Origin: an uncultured Pseudomonadota bacterium
GTDB lineage: Bacteria > Pseudomonadota > Gammaproteobacteria > Methylococcales > Methylomonadaceae
DNA length: 64,000 bases
Assembly: GCA_903928965.1 (NCBI GenBank)
Contig: CAIYSZ010000034.1
Location: 23,333-87,332, forward strand
Direction of reading: 5' to 3'
Positions 1 through 9,671 of the stretch are shown here, one piece after another. The position numbers and the translations under genes are program-made. How positions within the stretch are numbered: the first letter of the stretch is position 1; every line of letters starts with the position of its first letter. The notes beneath the pieces are model-generated. The model was not told the origin of the DNA and ran no database searches. It saw nothing but the letters and a program-made list of their open reading frames with translations.

Positions 1-1500
1 GATAATGGACAGAGCGTCCACTTTGTCGCTGTTGATCAACACATCCAATTTCACCAGCGGCGCGGGGTCGAAGCGCAGGAACTCATAATCGAATGAAGCG
101 TAGCCGCGGCTGACCGATTTCAAGCGGTCGAAGAAATCCAAAACCACCTCGCTCAACGGCAATTCGTAATTCAAGGAAACTTGGCTGCCCGCATATTGCA
201 TATTGCGCTGCACGCCGCGCTTTTCCACGCACAAACTGATCACATTCCCCAAATAGGTTTGCGGAACCAGAATATTGGCCAGGATAATGGGCTCGCGTAC
301 TTCCTTAATCGTGCCGGGGTCGGGCAGTTTGGACGGGTTATCCACGTTGATAATCTCGCCGTTATGCGTTTCAACCTCGTAAACCACCGTGGGAGCGGTA
401 GTAATCAGGTCTATATTATATTCGCGTTCCAGGCGTTCTTGCACAATTTCCATGTGCAACATGCCGAGAAAACCGCAGCGAAAGCCAAAACCCAAGGCTT
501 GCGAGGTTTCCGGCTCGTAATTCAAGGCGGAATCGTTCAAGCGCAGCTTATCCAGCGCCTCGCGCATGCTGCCGAAATCGTCGGAGCTGACCGGGTACAA
601 GCCGGCGAACACGCGCGGCTGCACTTTTTCAAACCCCGGCAACATATCGGCCGCCGGATTATCGGTAGCGGTAATAGTGTCGCCGACCGGCGCGCCGAAA
701 ATATCCTTCACCCCGGCGACGATAAAGCCGACTTCGCCGGTCATCAGCTGCTGCTTTTCCAGCGGCTTGGGGGAATACACGCCCAGTTTCTCCACCGAAA
801 ATGATTTGCCGGAGGACATCACGGTAATTTTTTGCTTGCGCTTTAGCGAGCCGTTGACGATGCGCACCAGCGACACCACGCCCAAATAATTGTCAAACCA
901 GGAATCAATAATCAAGGCTTGCAACGGCGCATTTTCGTCGCCCGACGGCGGCGGAATTTTACGGATCAGCTGGTTAAGCACGTCTTCCACGCCCAGGCCG
1001 GTCTTGGCGCTGATTTTTAGCGCTTCGTCGGCGGGAATGCCGATCACGTCCTCAATCTCGCTGGTCACGCGCTCGGGCTCGGCGGAAGGCAGGTCTATCT
1101 TGTTCAGCACCGGCACCACTTCCAGGCCTTGCTCAATAGCGGTGTAGCAATTGGCCACGCTTTGCGCTTCCACCCCTTGCGCGGCGTCCACCACCAGCAA
1201 AGCGCCCTCGCAGGCGGCCAGTGAACGAGACACTTCATACGAAAAATCGACGTGACCGGGGGTGTCGATAAAATTCAGTTGATAGGTTTCGCCATCCTCG
1301 GCTTGGTAATTTAAGGTGACGCTTTGCGCCTTGATGGTGATGCCGCGTTCACGCTCCAAATCCATGGAGTCCAATACTTGCTCCTCCATTTCGCGGTCGC
1401 TGAGTCCGCCGCAAATTTGAATAAACCTGTCGGCCAGGGTCGATTTTCCATGATCAATATGCGCGATAATGGAAAAGTTTCTGATATGTTTTTGATCCAC
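1..1500 (-). CDS. lepA: Elongation factor 4 (LepA), 3' end beyond window
   Basis: Translational GTPase that binds ribosomes and back-translocates or remodels stalled elongation complexes; cytosolic and membrane-associated. About 500 of the usual ~600 residues are present; the C-terminus runs off the left edge. The N-terminus carries the P-loop AHIDHGKST (residues 13-21), the RGITIKAQ switch region, the DTPGHVDF G3 motif and NKIDLP G4 motif, followed by LepA-specific sequence such as [14 protein letters not shown] chose GTG at 1498-1500 because the codon just upstream in frame is TAA and the protein then starts [12 protein letters not shown], as the family does. It lies 65 bp behind zipA on the same strand. 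In many gammaproteobacteria ligA follows zipA; here it does not. Confidence 0.97.
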   Translation of the reverse strand, partial: MDQKHIRNFSIIAHIDHGKSTLADRFIQICGGLSDREMEEQVLDSMDLERERGITIKAQSVTLNYQAEDGETYQLNFIDTPGHVDFSYEVSRSLAACEGALLVVDAAQGVEAQSVANCYTAIEQGLEVVPVLNKIDLPSAEPERVTSEIEDVIGIPADEALKISAKTGLGVEDVLNQLIRKIPPPSGDENAPLQALIIDSWFDNYLGVVSLVRIVNGSLKRKQKITVMSSGKSFSVEKLGVYSPKPLEKQQLMTGEVGFIVAGVKDIFGAPVGDTITATDNPAADMLPGFEKVQPRVFAGLYPVSSDDFGSMREALDKLRLNDSALNYEPETSQALGFGFRCGFLGMLHMEIVQERLEREYNIDLITTAPTVVYEVETHNGEIINVDNPSKLPDPGTIKEVREPIILANILVPQTYLGNVISLCVEKRGVQRNMQYAGSQVSLNYELPLSEVVLDFFDRLKSVSRGYASFDYEFLRFDPAPLVKLDVLINSDKVDALSII

Positions 1501-1565
1501 TTATATAATTAGCCTTATTAAACAACGGGCGCGCGCCGAATTTAGTTTTATTTGGATAGCCGGGT

Positions 1566-2273
1566 TTATAAAAACAAGCGGCGGATATCGGCTATGGCTT
1601 CGGCGGTCAGCGGTTGGTGTTGATTATCCCATACTTCGCCGTCTAGTTCGGTCGCCAAGGCGTCAATTGTATCAATAAAATCATCAAACACGGCCAGGGG
1701 TTGCTCAAGTTCGCGCGGCGTCAGATAAAACGCCAGCCCTGGACAGTAAAATTCTTCTAGCCCGCTTTCCGGAAACACGCCGTCGGCGGTCAGCGCGCCG
1801 ACCGCGAAATGCACCATGCGGTTTTTGTCCAGACGCTCGAAAACCCTAACGTTGCCGTATGACAGATTAGCGCGCTCCAAGGCCTCGAACAGCTCCGCGC
1901 CGTTGAAATAGGCGCGCTGGCCGCGCGGGGTCAGCGTGAATTTCAACAATCTAGGCAGTTCATCATGCGCCGCCGGGGCTTGCGCGGCAACACTAGGCGG
2001 CGGCGGTGACGCCTGGGCCGGTTCCGCATGAGCGGGGGAAACGGGGGCGGCGATCTCCGGCTCGGGGTAAGCCAAGTCATCTTCCGCCGCGGAATCTGAA
2101 TAAAAGTCGCTGAAGCCGGGCGGTTCCGCTGCGTCGGACGGCCCGTCTTCCTCGTCGCCGGTCAGGTCGTCAAGCCGCCGGGTCCAGGCCCGGAAAAAAT
2201 GCCAGATCAGCATGCCGATCATCACCAGCACGCCCACCAAGATAATCACGAGTCTTAATAAGTCTTTATCCAT
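1566..2273 (-). CDS. zipA: Cell division protein ZipA
   Basis: Membrane anchor for the FtsZ ring. The 235-residue protein has one N-terminal membrane helix (about residues 7-27), a short acidic then Pro/Ala-rich linker (about 30-100) and a C-terminal FtsZ-binding domain (about 105-235) containing the typical LPRLLKFTLTPRG and FYLTPRELEQPLAVFDDF stretches. The start ATG overlaps the smc stop by one base (TAATG), so translation is probably coupled. The linker is shorter than in E. coli ZipA (328 residues). The smc-zipA order is conserved in gammaproteobacteria, which supports both calls and the class-level taxonomy. Confidence 0.93.
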   Translation of the reverse strand: MDKDLLRLVIILVGVLVMIGMLIWHFFRAWTRRLDDLTGDEEDGPSDAAEPPGFSDFYSDSAAEDDLAYPEPEIAAPVSPAHAEPAQASPPPPSVAAQAPAAHDELPRLLKFTLTPRGQRAYFNGAELFEALERANLSYGNVRVFERLDKNRMVHFAVGALTADGVFPESGLEEFYCPGLAFYLTPRELEQPLAVFDDFIDTIDALATELDGEVWDNQHQPLTAEAIADIRRLFL

Positions 2274-5200
2274 TAGTTTTCCGCCATGCTCACCGCTTCA
2301 TCAATGTCTACGGCCACCATCCTGGACACGCCAGGCTCTTTCATGGTGACGCCCGTCAAATGTCTTGCAATTTCCATCGTTACCTTATTGTGTGAAATAT
2401 ACAAAAACTGCACCGTTTCCGCCATATCTTCCACCATTTTTGAAAAGCGGACCACATTGGCGTCGTCCAAGGGCGCGTCCACCTCGTCCAACAAACAAAA
2501 CGGCGCCGGATTCAATTCAAAAATGGAAAAGACCAAGGCTATGGCGGTTAAGGCTTTTTCGCCGCCGGACAGCAAATGTATGGAACTATTCCGCTTGCCG
2601 GGAGGGCGGGCGATGATGTTGACGCCGGCTTCCAATACGTCGGCGTCGGTCAGCTCCAAATAGGCTTGCCCGCCGCCGAACAAACGCGGAAATTTTTCCT
2701 TCAAACCATTGTTGATCAGATTGAAGGTTTCTTGAAACCGTTGCCGGGTTTCCTTGTCGATTTTATCAATCGCCTGATCCAGGCTATTCAGCGCCGCGAT
2801 TAAATCGGCGTGCTGCTCGTTCAAAAAATTCAGCCGTTCCGATTGGGTGCGGTATTCTTCAATGGCGGTCAGATTGATCGGACCCAATTCCTCGATTTCG
2901 GCGTTCAGTTTATCCAGCCGGGTTTTCCATTGCGTTTCCGGCGTTTCAGCCGGCAAATCGCGCAAAATGAGCTCCGGTTCGGCTTGAGCTTCCCTTAATT
3001 GCTCGGCCACCGTCTGCTGGCGCACCCGGCTGTCTTGTTGTTGCAAGCGCAAGTCTTCCAGTAACTGTTTTTGCCGTTCTAAACCCGCTTGCGCCGCCGC
3101 CGCTTGCTCCAGACCGCCCTGCAAGGCTTGTTCCAGGGCTTTTTGCCGTTGCCGCAACGCTTTTAGCCGCTGCTCCAGCGCGTATTTATCTTCCTGGCGC
3201 GCGGCCAGCTCGATTTTTTCATCATCTAAAGGAGTCAGAGTAAATTCTAATTTATGCTCCAGTTCGGCAATGCGCTGTTCGGATTGCCGGCGCTGCCCTT
3301 GCAAGCGTTCGATTTGTTTCACCGTCAGCGTTTCCGAGGCTTTCAAGGACTCTATTTGCGCATGCAAGCGCTGAATATGCCGGCGGGCCTCGTCCACGTG
3401 CGCCGCGCCGTCTTGGCGCTGCTGCGTCAGTTCGTGCAGCGCTTCCTCCATGGCCGCTTTTCTCAGCTCGAGATCCGCCAGCGCTTTTTCCGCGCCGGCG
3501 CTATACAGTTCCGCCTCCGCTAACTGCTCGGCCAGTTCATGCAACAGCTCGGACTGCTCCGCCGCTTCGTGCTCTAATTGCGCCAGACGCCGGTTTTGTT
3601 GCTCCAGCCGCGCCGCTTGCGCGCTGTGTTCGGCATTTAGCGCGGCATATTCGGCCGCCCACTGTTTTTCCAAGCTTTGCTGCCGCTCCCGCCGCTGCTC
3701 GGCCTCTTTCAAGGCTTGCTCCGCCGCGTTGAGTTGCGCGCTCAGACCGGTTATTTCAGTATCCAATTCGGCTTGCCGGTGTTTAAATTCGCGCAATTGT
3801 TTTTCCCGCGGCAAGAGGCCGAATTGGCTGTCCTCGCCCCTGCTGATTTTTAGCCAATTCGCGCCGCGCCATGCGCCGTTTTGCGTAATAAGCGAGCGAC
3901 CGGCGGGCGGATTTTGTTGCAGCGCGCCCTCGTCGAAAGCGAAGTCCAGGCCCGGCAATAAATCCGCTATATCCCAGGGGCAGTTTATTTTGCCAAGCAG
4001 GCCTTGCGGCGTAATAGCGGCGCTAGGCCGGGTTGCGAATAAAATCAGGGACAGATTTTCCTCGGCTTGCAATGCCGCCGCATAGTCTGCAACATCATCC
4101 ACGCACACCGCTTGCAAAAAATCGCCCAGGGCGATTTCCACGGCGGTTTCCCAGCCGGGTTCGGTTTCAATGAATTCGGCCAGCCGCGGACGCCCTTGCA
4201 AGCCCAGCCTCTCCAGAAAGTCCATGATGTCATGTTTATCCTTACCCATGGCATGCTGTTGCAGCAACTCCAGGGAGGCGATTTTGCCGTTGGTCTCGCG
4301 CAATTCGGCTTGCAGCTGTTGCAAAGTGGCTTGCACTTGCTTGACTTCAGGCTTAAGTCGCTCGATGTCGCCGGCGGCGGCTTCCGCCTGAGCCTGCAAT
4401 TCCTCTCGCTCTTGCGTCAATTCACCCAGGCGCTGGCTAAGCTCGGCCACGGCGCTGTCCAGGGCCAGCCGGTGCAGATCGCCCTGTTCTTGCGTCAATT
4501 TTTCCAGCCGTTGCCGCGCTTGGCGCTGCTGCTGTTCCCATTGAGTCCGCTGCGCGCGGCGCACTTCAATTTGCTCTCGCCGCTTGGCTTGTTCGGTCAA
4601 AAACGTTTCCCAATCGGCGCGCCATTGCTGCTGCTTGCCTTCCACGTCTTCCTGCCGCTCCAGCGCCTCTTCCTCGCGCTGCTTGGCGGCGGACAAAGTG
4701 TCCTCCGCGGCCACCAGCGCGGCGCGAATTTCATCCAACTGCGCCAAATCCTGGGCGCAAGTTTCCTGCGCTTCCTCGGCTTGCCGCAGTAAGCGGTTGA
4801 GTTCGGCCCGCGTTTCCCCCTGCGCCAGTTCGTGGTGCTTGATGGCTTGCTCCAGGCGGCCGATATCGGCGGCGGCGGCGTAATAGTCCTCTTGCACCGC
4901 GTCTATTTCTTCCTGTAAGTGTTTTTGCTCGCCGCGTTGACCGGAAGCGTCGGATTCAGTTTGGCGCAGCAATACAAATAAACGGTTATGTTCGCCGGCG
5001 ACGGCTTGCAGTTTCTGTTCCAAGTCGTCCACCGCGGCTTGAAAACCCCGCCAGCGCAAGGCCAGCACCGCCAAGCGGGCTTGCCGCTCCAATTGTTTCA
5101 ACTCGGTGTATTTTTCAGCTTTTTGCGCCTGCCGAGCCAGGTTTTTGATTTGTTTGTCCACCTCATCGCGCAAATCGGTCAAACGCTCCAGGTTTTCCCG

Positions 5201-5761
5201 CGTGTGGCGCATGCGGGTTTCGGTTTCGGCGCGGCGCTCCTTGTATTTGGATATGCCGGCGGCTTCCTCGATGTGCAGACGCAGCTCGTCCGGCTTGGCT
5301 TCCACCAGCCGGGAAATAGTGCCTTGCTCAATAATGGCGTAACTGCGCGAACCCAAGCCGGTGCCAAGGAATAAATCGGTGATGTCTTTCCGCCGGCAGC
5401 GCATGCCGTTCAGCATGAATACGGATTGGCCGTCTCGGCTGACTTGACGCTTAATGGAAATGGACTCGTATTGCGCGTAATGCCCCGCCGCCCGCCCGGC
5501 GCTGTTGTCGAACACCAATTCCACCGAAGCCATGCCCACCGGTTTGCGGCCCGATGAACCGTTGAAAATCACGTCGGTCATGCTGCCGCCGCGCAAATGC
5601 TTGGCCGAGCTCTCGCCCATCACCCAGCGCACCGCGTCTATGATATTAGACTTGCCGCAGCCGTTAGGGCCGACAATAGCGGTCAAATTACCCTGGATCG
5701 GGATGGTGGTTGGGTCCACGAATGACTTAAAACCGGCAAGTTTGATTTTTTCCAGCTTCAT
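2273..5761 (-). CDS. smc: Chromosome partition protein Smc
   Basis: Condensin-type ATPase for chromosome compaction and segregation, usually acting with ScpA/ScpB. At 1162 residues it has normal family length. Seen in sequence: Walker A GPNGCGKSN (31-39), a first coiled-coil arm rich in Glu, Gln and Leu, a globular hinge around residues 510-650 (GWETAVEIALGDFLQAV region), a second coiled coil, and C-terminal LLSGGEKALTAIAL signature plus Walker B FCLLDEVDAPLDD. Gammaproteobacteria of the enteric group use MukB instead, so a true Smc argues for an early-branching gammaproteobacterium. The stop overlaps zipA by one base. About 470 bp of gene-free DNA lies upstream and probably holds its promoter. 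Confidence 0.97.
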   Translation of the reverse strand: MKLEKIKLAGFKSFVDPTTIPIQGNLTAIVGPNGCGKSNIIDAVRWVMGESSAKHLRGGSMTDVIFNGSSGRKPVGMASVELVFDNSAGRAAGHYAQYESISIKRQVSRDGQSVFMLNGMRCRRKDITDLFLGTGLGSRSYAIIEQGTISRLVEAKPDELRLHIEEAAGISKYKERRAETETRMRHTRENLERLTDLRDEVDKQIKNLARQAQKAEKYTELKQLERQARLAVLALRWRGFQAAVDDLEQKLQAVAGEHNRLFVLLRQTESDASGQRGEQKHLQEEIDAVQEDYYAAAADIGRLEQAIKHHELAQGETRAELNRLLRQAEEAQETCAQDLAQLDEIRAALVAAEDTLSAAKQREEEALERQEDVEGKQQQWRADWETFLTEQAKRREQIEVRRAQRTQWEQQQRQARQRLEKLTQEQGDLHRLALDSAVAELSQRLGELTQEREELQAQAEAAAGDIERLKPEVKQVQATLQQLQAELRETNGKIASLELLQQHAMGKDKHDIMDFLERLGLQGRPRLAEFIETEPGWETAVEIALGDFLQAVCVDDVADYAAALQAEENLSLILFATRPSAAITPQGLLGKINCPWDIADLLPGLDFAFDEGALQQNPPAGRSLITQNGAWRGANWLKISRGEDSQFGLLPREKQLREFKHRQAELDTEITGLSAQLNAAEQALKEAEQRRERQQSLEKQWAAEYAALNAEHSAQAARLEQQNRRLAQLEHEAAEQSELLHELAEQLAEAELYSAGAEKALADLELRKAAMEEALHELTQQRQDGAAHVDEARRHIQRLHAQIESLKASETLTVKQIERLQGQRRQSEQRIAELEHKLEFTLTPLDDEKIELAARQEDKYALEQRLKALRQRQKALEQALQGGLEQAAAAQAGLERQKQLLEDLRLQQQDSRVRQQTVAEQLREAQAEPELILRDLPAETPETQWKTRLDKLNAEIEELGPINLTAIEEYRTQSERLNFLNEQHADLIAALNSLDQAIDKIDKETRQRFQETFNLINNGLKEKFPRLFGGGQAYLELTDADVLEAGVNIIARPPGKRNSSIHLLSGGEKALTAIALVFSIFELNPAPFCLLDEVDAPLDDANVVRFSKMVEDMAETVQFLYISHNKVTMEIARHLTGVTMKEPGVSRMVAVDIDEAVSMAEN

Positions 5762-6230
5762 AACCGGCGTAACGGGGAAAGGATCAAAAAACCGCTTATT
5801 ATGCGGTAAATTTAGGATGTCTGGCTGGAAAATTTTTTTGCGGACGCATTAGCGGGCAAGAGCGGGTATCAAGGCGGCGCTTGACGGCACAAGGGATACT
5901 GCCGAGCGTAGCCATGATAACTGTCGCCTACGGCAGTAGCTGCCTGCGAAGACAAAAACAACACCTTATTTCTGAGCCTCATATCTGCTTGGTAAATTCA
6001 GATTAAGCTGCAACTAGGCAAACTGGAACTTAGTGATAGCTTGTCGGACCTTATTAATTGGACGAGTTTATGCTCCTTGAGGATCATGCCGGGGCTATCA
6101 AGTTAGCTTGGTTTTGTATAATTAACGGTCTATTTGTTCCCTATGTCAATAAGCTTTATGCTTTTTTAGGAAGGGGATCTGAACGGTTACATCTGCGTGG
6201 ATTACGCCTCCTACATTCCAGTTTGCTCTT
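5762..6230. other. Gene-free stretch upstream of smc
   Basis: No convincing gene. There is an imperfect hairpin built on CTGCCG ... CGGCAG near 5901-5940. A 61-codon open frame on the plus strand from 6058 has no homologous look and no ribosome-binding site. The stretch presumably contains the smc promoter; I could not point to one with confidence. Confidence 0.4.
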
Positions 6231-6635
6231 TCATGCTCGCTGATTAAACTCAATAACATTGCGATCTGGATCTCTGACAAAAATTGAAACCGAGCCGCCA
6301 GGAAAGGTAATCGGACCGCCGGAAATAGTGACGCCGGCTTTTTCCAACTCTGATTGGACTTCGGAAATATTTTGCACTGATAAGGCTATGTGCGTATAAC
6401 CAGCATGCTTTTCCTCTATATCTATTAAGATGTTGTCGTTAGAAGTATTTGCCGCATTGAGAATAAAGTTAATTTCAATCCCCGAGGGGTGCGACATGAT
6501 GGCCACGGGCTCCGGGCCTATAGGACCCATCACGAAATTAAAGCCCAGTAGTTCATAAAATGCGCGGGCGCGATCTAAGGAATGGACGCGAATGCCGATA
6601 TGAGAGATACCGGTAATTTGTTGGCTGAGTGACAT
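6231..6635 (-). CDS. VOC-family (glyoxalase I-like) protein
   Basis: Small 134-residue protein of the vicinal oxygen chelate superfamily. Two beta-alpha-beta-beta-beta modules are visible: ISHIGIRVHSLDRARAFYE at the start and THIALSVQNISEVQSELEKAG in the second half. The four metal-ligand positions of glyoxalase I appear kept: His in HIGIRV, Glu in GIEINF, His in THIALSV and Glu in NVIEF. Family members act as lactoylglutathione lyase, methylmalonyl-CoA epimerase or dioxygenases; the substrate cannot be told here. It stands alone, 92 bp downstream of the TPR lipoprotein on the same strand. Confidence 0.8.
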   Translation of the reverse strand: MSLSQQITGISHIGIRVHSLDRARAFYELLGFNFVMGPIGPEPVAIMSHPSGIEINFILNAANTSNDNILIDIEEKHAGYTHIALSVQNISEVQSELEKAGVTISGGPITFPGGSVSIFVRDPDRNVIEFNQRA

Positions 6636-6727
6636 AAATGGGTTCCCGCTTACAGACTAAAAATAAAAAAAACAGCCGCATAGAGATCATTAAGCATGCG
6701 GCGTCTGAAATTATTTACACAACTTTG

Positions 6728-7897
6728 CTATTTTTTCCCGCCCGCGGCCGGCTTATTAGCCCCCGCCTCCGCCTTATTCGGCTGCCCGCCTTGCAAACTC
6801 GCCAGCAGGTTCCAGCGTTGCTGAGTCTGTGCGTTATTCGGCCCCAATAGCGTCAGAGACACCGCCGCCGCTTGCCGCAACAATACCTCGGCCTCTTGAC
6901 GCTTGCCCTGGTTGGCAAAGGCCACGGCCAGATTCTGCATGGCCTCGGCGGTCAACAAATTATTCAAGCCCAGCTTTTTCTCGCGGATCACCACCACGTC
7001 GTTAAACAATTTTTGCGCGGTCGGGAAATTGCGCCCCGCCAGCGCCATCAGCCCTAGATTGTTCAAGCTGGTTGCGTACTGCAAGCTCTCCTGACCGAAG
7101 CCTTTTTCGGCCACTTGCAGGGTTTGCTTCCAATAGGCTTCCGCCTCCGCCCATTTGCTTTGTTTTTGCAACAGCAAGGCCAAATTGCTCAACGCATCGT
7201 ACCAGGATTGGTAATGCGGGGTTTTCGCCGCCTCGTGGCTGGTAATGGACTTGCGGTAAAAATTCTCCGCCTCGCTAGACTTGCCCAAGGCGTCGGACAA
7301 ATAGCCCAGGTTATTGTAAACCTCGCCCATGTAGCCGCCGATTTCCTCGTCCGACTTGTCTTCCAGCACACCTTCGGCCCGGTACAAGGACTGCTCGGCG
7401 TTGGTATACATTTTTTGCTGCAATTGGGCCACGCCCAGACGGTTAAGCGCTTCCGCGAATTCCGGACCGTCCTTGTCCGGACCGGATTCCATATCCGCCA
7501 CCAATTTCTTTAACAAGGTTTCCGCGGCCTGCCATTGGCCGCCGGCGCTTTGCACGTTAGCCAATTTGACGATCAAGGCAAGTTTTTCCTTAGACTTGTC
7601 GGCTAATTTATCCCGAATATCCAGCGCTTTTTGGTAACTTTCGCCGGCGGCGCGGAAATTGACCGTCGCCAATAAATCGGCTGATTTTTCCAAGGCTTGC
7701 GCGTGTTGCAACGAATCCGGCTTTACGTGCGCCAACCACATTTCGGCGAACGGGCATTCGTTGGCCGCCGCTTTTGCGTCCTTTTCCGCCAAGGCTTTAT
7801 CGCAAGCCGCCAGCACCGATTGGGGGGTTAACGAAGTATCAAAGTCGCAACCCGCCGCCACGGCGGCCAGAGCCGCCACCCAAAGTTTTAATCGCAT
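6728..7897 (-). CDS. TPR-repeat lipoprotein
   Basis: A 389-residue predicted lipoprotein: hydrophobic signal with lipobox-like AAVAAGC near residues 10-17, then tetratricopeptide repeats over most of the chain (units such as AEALNRLGVAQLQQKMYTNAEQSLYRA split over residues 145-180, and later EVYNNLGYLSDALGK, ALSNLALLLQKQSKW, SLNNLGLMALAGRNF). The tail is Gly/Ala/Lys-rich with PNKAEAGANKPAAGGKK. Such proteins scaffold complexes at the cell envelope; no specific partner is visible. The tusA-like gene lies 42 bp upstream on the same strand, so the two may be co-transcribed. Confidence 0.75.
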   Translation of the reverse strand: MRLKLWVAALAAVAAGCDFDTSLTPQSVLAACDKALAEKDAKAAANECPFAEMWLAHVKPDSLQHAQALEKSADLLATVNFRAAGESYQKALDIRDKLADKSKEKLALIVKLANVQSAGGQWQAAETLLKKLVADMESGPDKDGPEFAEALNRLGVAQLQQKMYTNAEQSLYRAEGVLEDKSDEEIGGYMGEVYNNLGYLSDALGKSSEAENFYRKSITSHEAAKTPHYQSWYDALSNLALLLQKQSKWAEAEAYWKQTLQVAEKGFGQESLQYATSLNNLGLMALAGRNFPTAQKLFNDVVVIREKKLGLNNLLTAEAMQNLAVAFANQGKRQEAEVLLRQAAAVSLTLLGPNNAQTQQRWNLLASLQGGQPNKAEAGANKPAAGGKK

Positions 7898-7939
7898 GAT
7901 TCTTTCCTAACTTAAGATTCCTAACTACTGATTTCAAGA

Positions 7940-8167
7940 TTATTTTTTACGGATAAAGAAAATTTGTTTTTGCTCTTCCCGGTAAAAATGCAAAGACGTG
8001 TGGCCCGCTTGCTCCAAATAAACGCCTATATCCAAATGCGCGGCCGGATCGGTGGCGATGATTTTCACCACCTCGCCGCTTTCCACCGCCATGATAGCCT
8101 TCTTTAAACGCAATAACGGCAACGGACAATGCAGCCCGCTGGCGTCTACTTCCAAATCAAACTCCAT
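7940..8167 (-). CDS. TusA/SirA-like sulfur carrier protein
   Basis: A 75-residue protein of the TusA family, which carries persulfide sulfur on a conserved cysteine for tRNA thiolation, molybdenum cofactor synthesis or sulfur oxidation. The signature CPLP (Cys14) sits in the usual place after DASGLH, and the beta-alpha-beta-alpha-beta-beta fold pattern with ATDPAAHLDIGVYLEQAGH is clear. Length matches the family (75-85 residues). It sits 29 bp downstream of the ZIP transporter on the same strand. Which sulfur pathway it feeds cannot be seen from this window. Confidence 0.85.
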   Translation of the reverse strand: MEFDLEVDASGLHCPLPLLRLKKAIMAVESGEVVKIIATDPAAHLDIGVYLEQAGHTSLHFYREEQKQIFFIRKK

Positions 8168-8196
8168 AACACACCCAAAATCCGAACATAACCGAT

Positions 8197-9129
8197 TTAT
8201 ATCACAATCATCCGGTCCAGAATCATCATCAAGATAAAACCGGCCACCAAACTAAATGTCGCCGGGCGGCATTTACCCGCGGCATGAGTTTCAGGGACGA
8301 TTTCCTCGCTGATGACGAACAACATGGCCCCGGCGGCGAAGCCCATGGCCACCGGCAGGATTTCACTAAATAAATTGACCATGGTTATCCCTAAAAAGCC
8401 GCCGACCGGTTCTACCAGCCCGGTCAAGGTAGCCAAGGCCACCGCGCGCCATTTGTCATACCCCAGGCCGATCAACGGTAAGGCCACCGCCAAGCCTTCC
8501 GGCATATTTTGCAGACCAATCGCGATGGCCAGCACCAGGCCGTTTTTCATGTCGCCGGAGCCGAAGCTAACCCCCACCGACAAACCTTCCGGAAAATTAT
8601 GGATGGTGATGGCGATGATAAATAGAGAAATCTTTTGCAGCGTATCCAGGGTATTGCCGGCCACGGTCTCAAAATGCAAATGCGGCAACCGTTTGTCGGC
8701 GAAATGTAAAAACGCCGCACCCAGCGCTAGCCCCAGCGCCACCACCCAAACCCCGTAACCCGGCCACAAATGATCGCCGAAATCAATACCCGGCGCCAAC
8801 AATGAAAAAGCGGTGGCCGCCAGCATCACCCCTGCCGCGCCGCCGAGCAGAATATTGAACAGCAGCGGCGAAATATCCTTGAAAAACACTGCCGGCAAAG
8901 CGCCTACTCCGGTCATCAAACCGGCTAGGATGCTGGCCAGAAAGCCAATGACCACCACTTCATCAAAAATCAAGTACAGGCCGCCGAACACGACGATTTG
9001 ACTCAACGCAAAGACAGCGGCGAACACGCCCCATCGCTGCACCGGCGGCAACGCCAACGTGCGTTGATAATGCGGCCACGCTTGCAAGCGCTCGTAATAG
9101 CGAATAAAAAATGATTCCAAAACTTGCAT
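8197..9129 (-). CDS. ZIP-family divalent metal transporter
   Basis: Inner-membrane permease of the ZIP family, importing zinc or other divalent cations. At 310 residues it has about eight hydrophobic segments and both binuclear metal-site motifs: HNFPEGLSVGVSFG in one helix and NMPEGLAVALPL in the next. The N-terminus (MQVLESFFIRYYERLQAWPH) is a short cytoplasmic lead before the first helix. Start ATG at 9129 follows a purine-rich GAGGAGGGG. Resembles ZupT and the larger GufA-like ZIP group; the cation is not predictable from sequence alone. Confidence 0.88.
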   Translation of the reverse strand: MQVLESFFIRYYERLQAWPHYQRTLALPPVQRWGVFAAVFALSQIVVFGGLYLIFDEVVVIGFLASILAGLMTGVGALPAVFFKDISPLLFNILLGGAAGVMLAATAFSLLAPGIDFGDHLWPGYGVWVVALGLALGAAFLHFADKRLPHLHFETVAGNTLDTLQKISLFIIAITIHNFPEGLSVGVSFGSGDMKNGLVLAIAIGLQNMPEGLAVALPLIGLGYDKWRAVALATLTGLVEPVGGFLGITMVNLFSEILPVAMGFAAGAMLFVISEEIVPETHAAGKCRPATFSLVAGFILMMILDRMIVI

Positions 9130-9211
9130 GCCCCCTCCTCACGGTGACGCAATAAAATCAAACCGCGATTATACGCAAGGCGCTAGGCTTAGCCTAATCC
9201 GGTTGCTAAAT

Positions 9212-9357
9212 GGTAGTGGTTCAGTTTGACGTTTTTGCCTGATGAACTTTTGCTCTAACTGTGCGATCCGCCGAACTAAACGATCATGTTTGCGAGCCGG
9301 CCAATATAGTCAATTTGAATCCTGAACCGAAACCAAAATTCAAACTGAACCACTACC
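9212..9357. mobile_element. 146-bp MITE with 18-bp terminal inverted repeats
   Basis: GGTAGTGGTTCAGTTTGA at 9212-9229 is matched exactly by its reverse complement at 9340-9357. The element is flanked on both sides by TGCTAAAT (9204-9211 and 9358-9365), an 8-bp target-site duplication. No transposase fits inside 146 bp, so it is non-autonomous. An 8-bp duplication is what IS1595-type transposases make; assigning the family from that alone is inference. Confidence 0.88.
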
Positions 9358-9405
9358 TGCTAAATCCTTTGGATGCATGGTCTCGGTGGATATCCAACTA
9401 CCCGA

Positions 9406-9520
9406 GGCCTTGGCGGCCGGGGAAGGTTGGCGGGGGTGCGGGAGGCTTAGGATGCCTACCCCAAGCCCCCATGGACGGGTTCACGGCGGCCCCCGACAAT
9501 CTTCTCCGGCCGCCAAGGCC
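9406..9520. repeat. Structured palindromic repeat, copy A
   Basis: Starts GGCCTTGGCGGCCGGGG and ends with the near-perfect inverse. The outer arms pair over about 30 bp; inside are a hairpin closed by GGC/GCC (9444-9456) and a second hairpin closed by CCC/GGG (about 9466-9479). Related to copies at 39266, 45605 and 51190. See findings for the covariation between copies. Confidence 0.88.
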
Positions 9521-9671
9521 GGATTTGCGCCAACAACTTTTAGCATTTCTAGCGCTATTACCCGCCCACAACTAAGTCTTTAGCTCATTTTGCGAAGTAA
9601 AAAAGCATCACGCCCGGACGCTTACTTTATTATACTGTAGCCTCACGACAACTTGCCGCCTTGATTGCCTC

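Larger units (their letters stand above)
9130..9671. other. Intergenic stretch holding two repetitive elements
   Basis: The 540 bp between the divergent ZIP transporter and hydroxyacid dehydrogenase genes contain a 146-bp MITE and, 48 bp later, a complete copy of the structured palindromic repeat (both listed separately). Open frames of about 100 codons across this stretch are translations of the repeats and not genes. Confidence 0.75.

Noticed and set aside
6058..6243. 61-codon plus-strand frame upstream of smc
   Set aside because: No ribosome-binding site, no recognisable sequence, overlaps the end of the VOC gene.
9406..9520. Palindromic repeat as a Rho-independent terminator
   Set aside because: The stem is too long, it has internal hairpins and no T-tract, and this copy does not lie after a gene end.
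9261..9583. Two overlapping open frames of 68-104 codons
   Set aside because: They run across the MITE and structured repeat; similar frames arise in the repeat copy at 45420-45852, so they are translations of a non-coding element.
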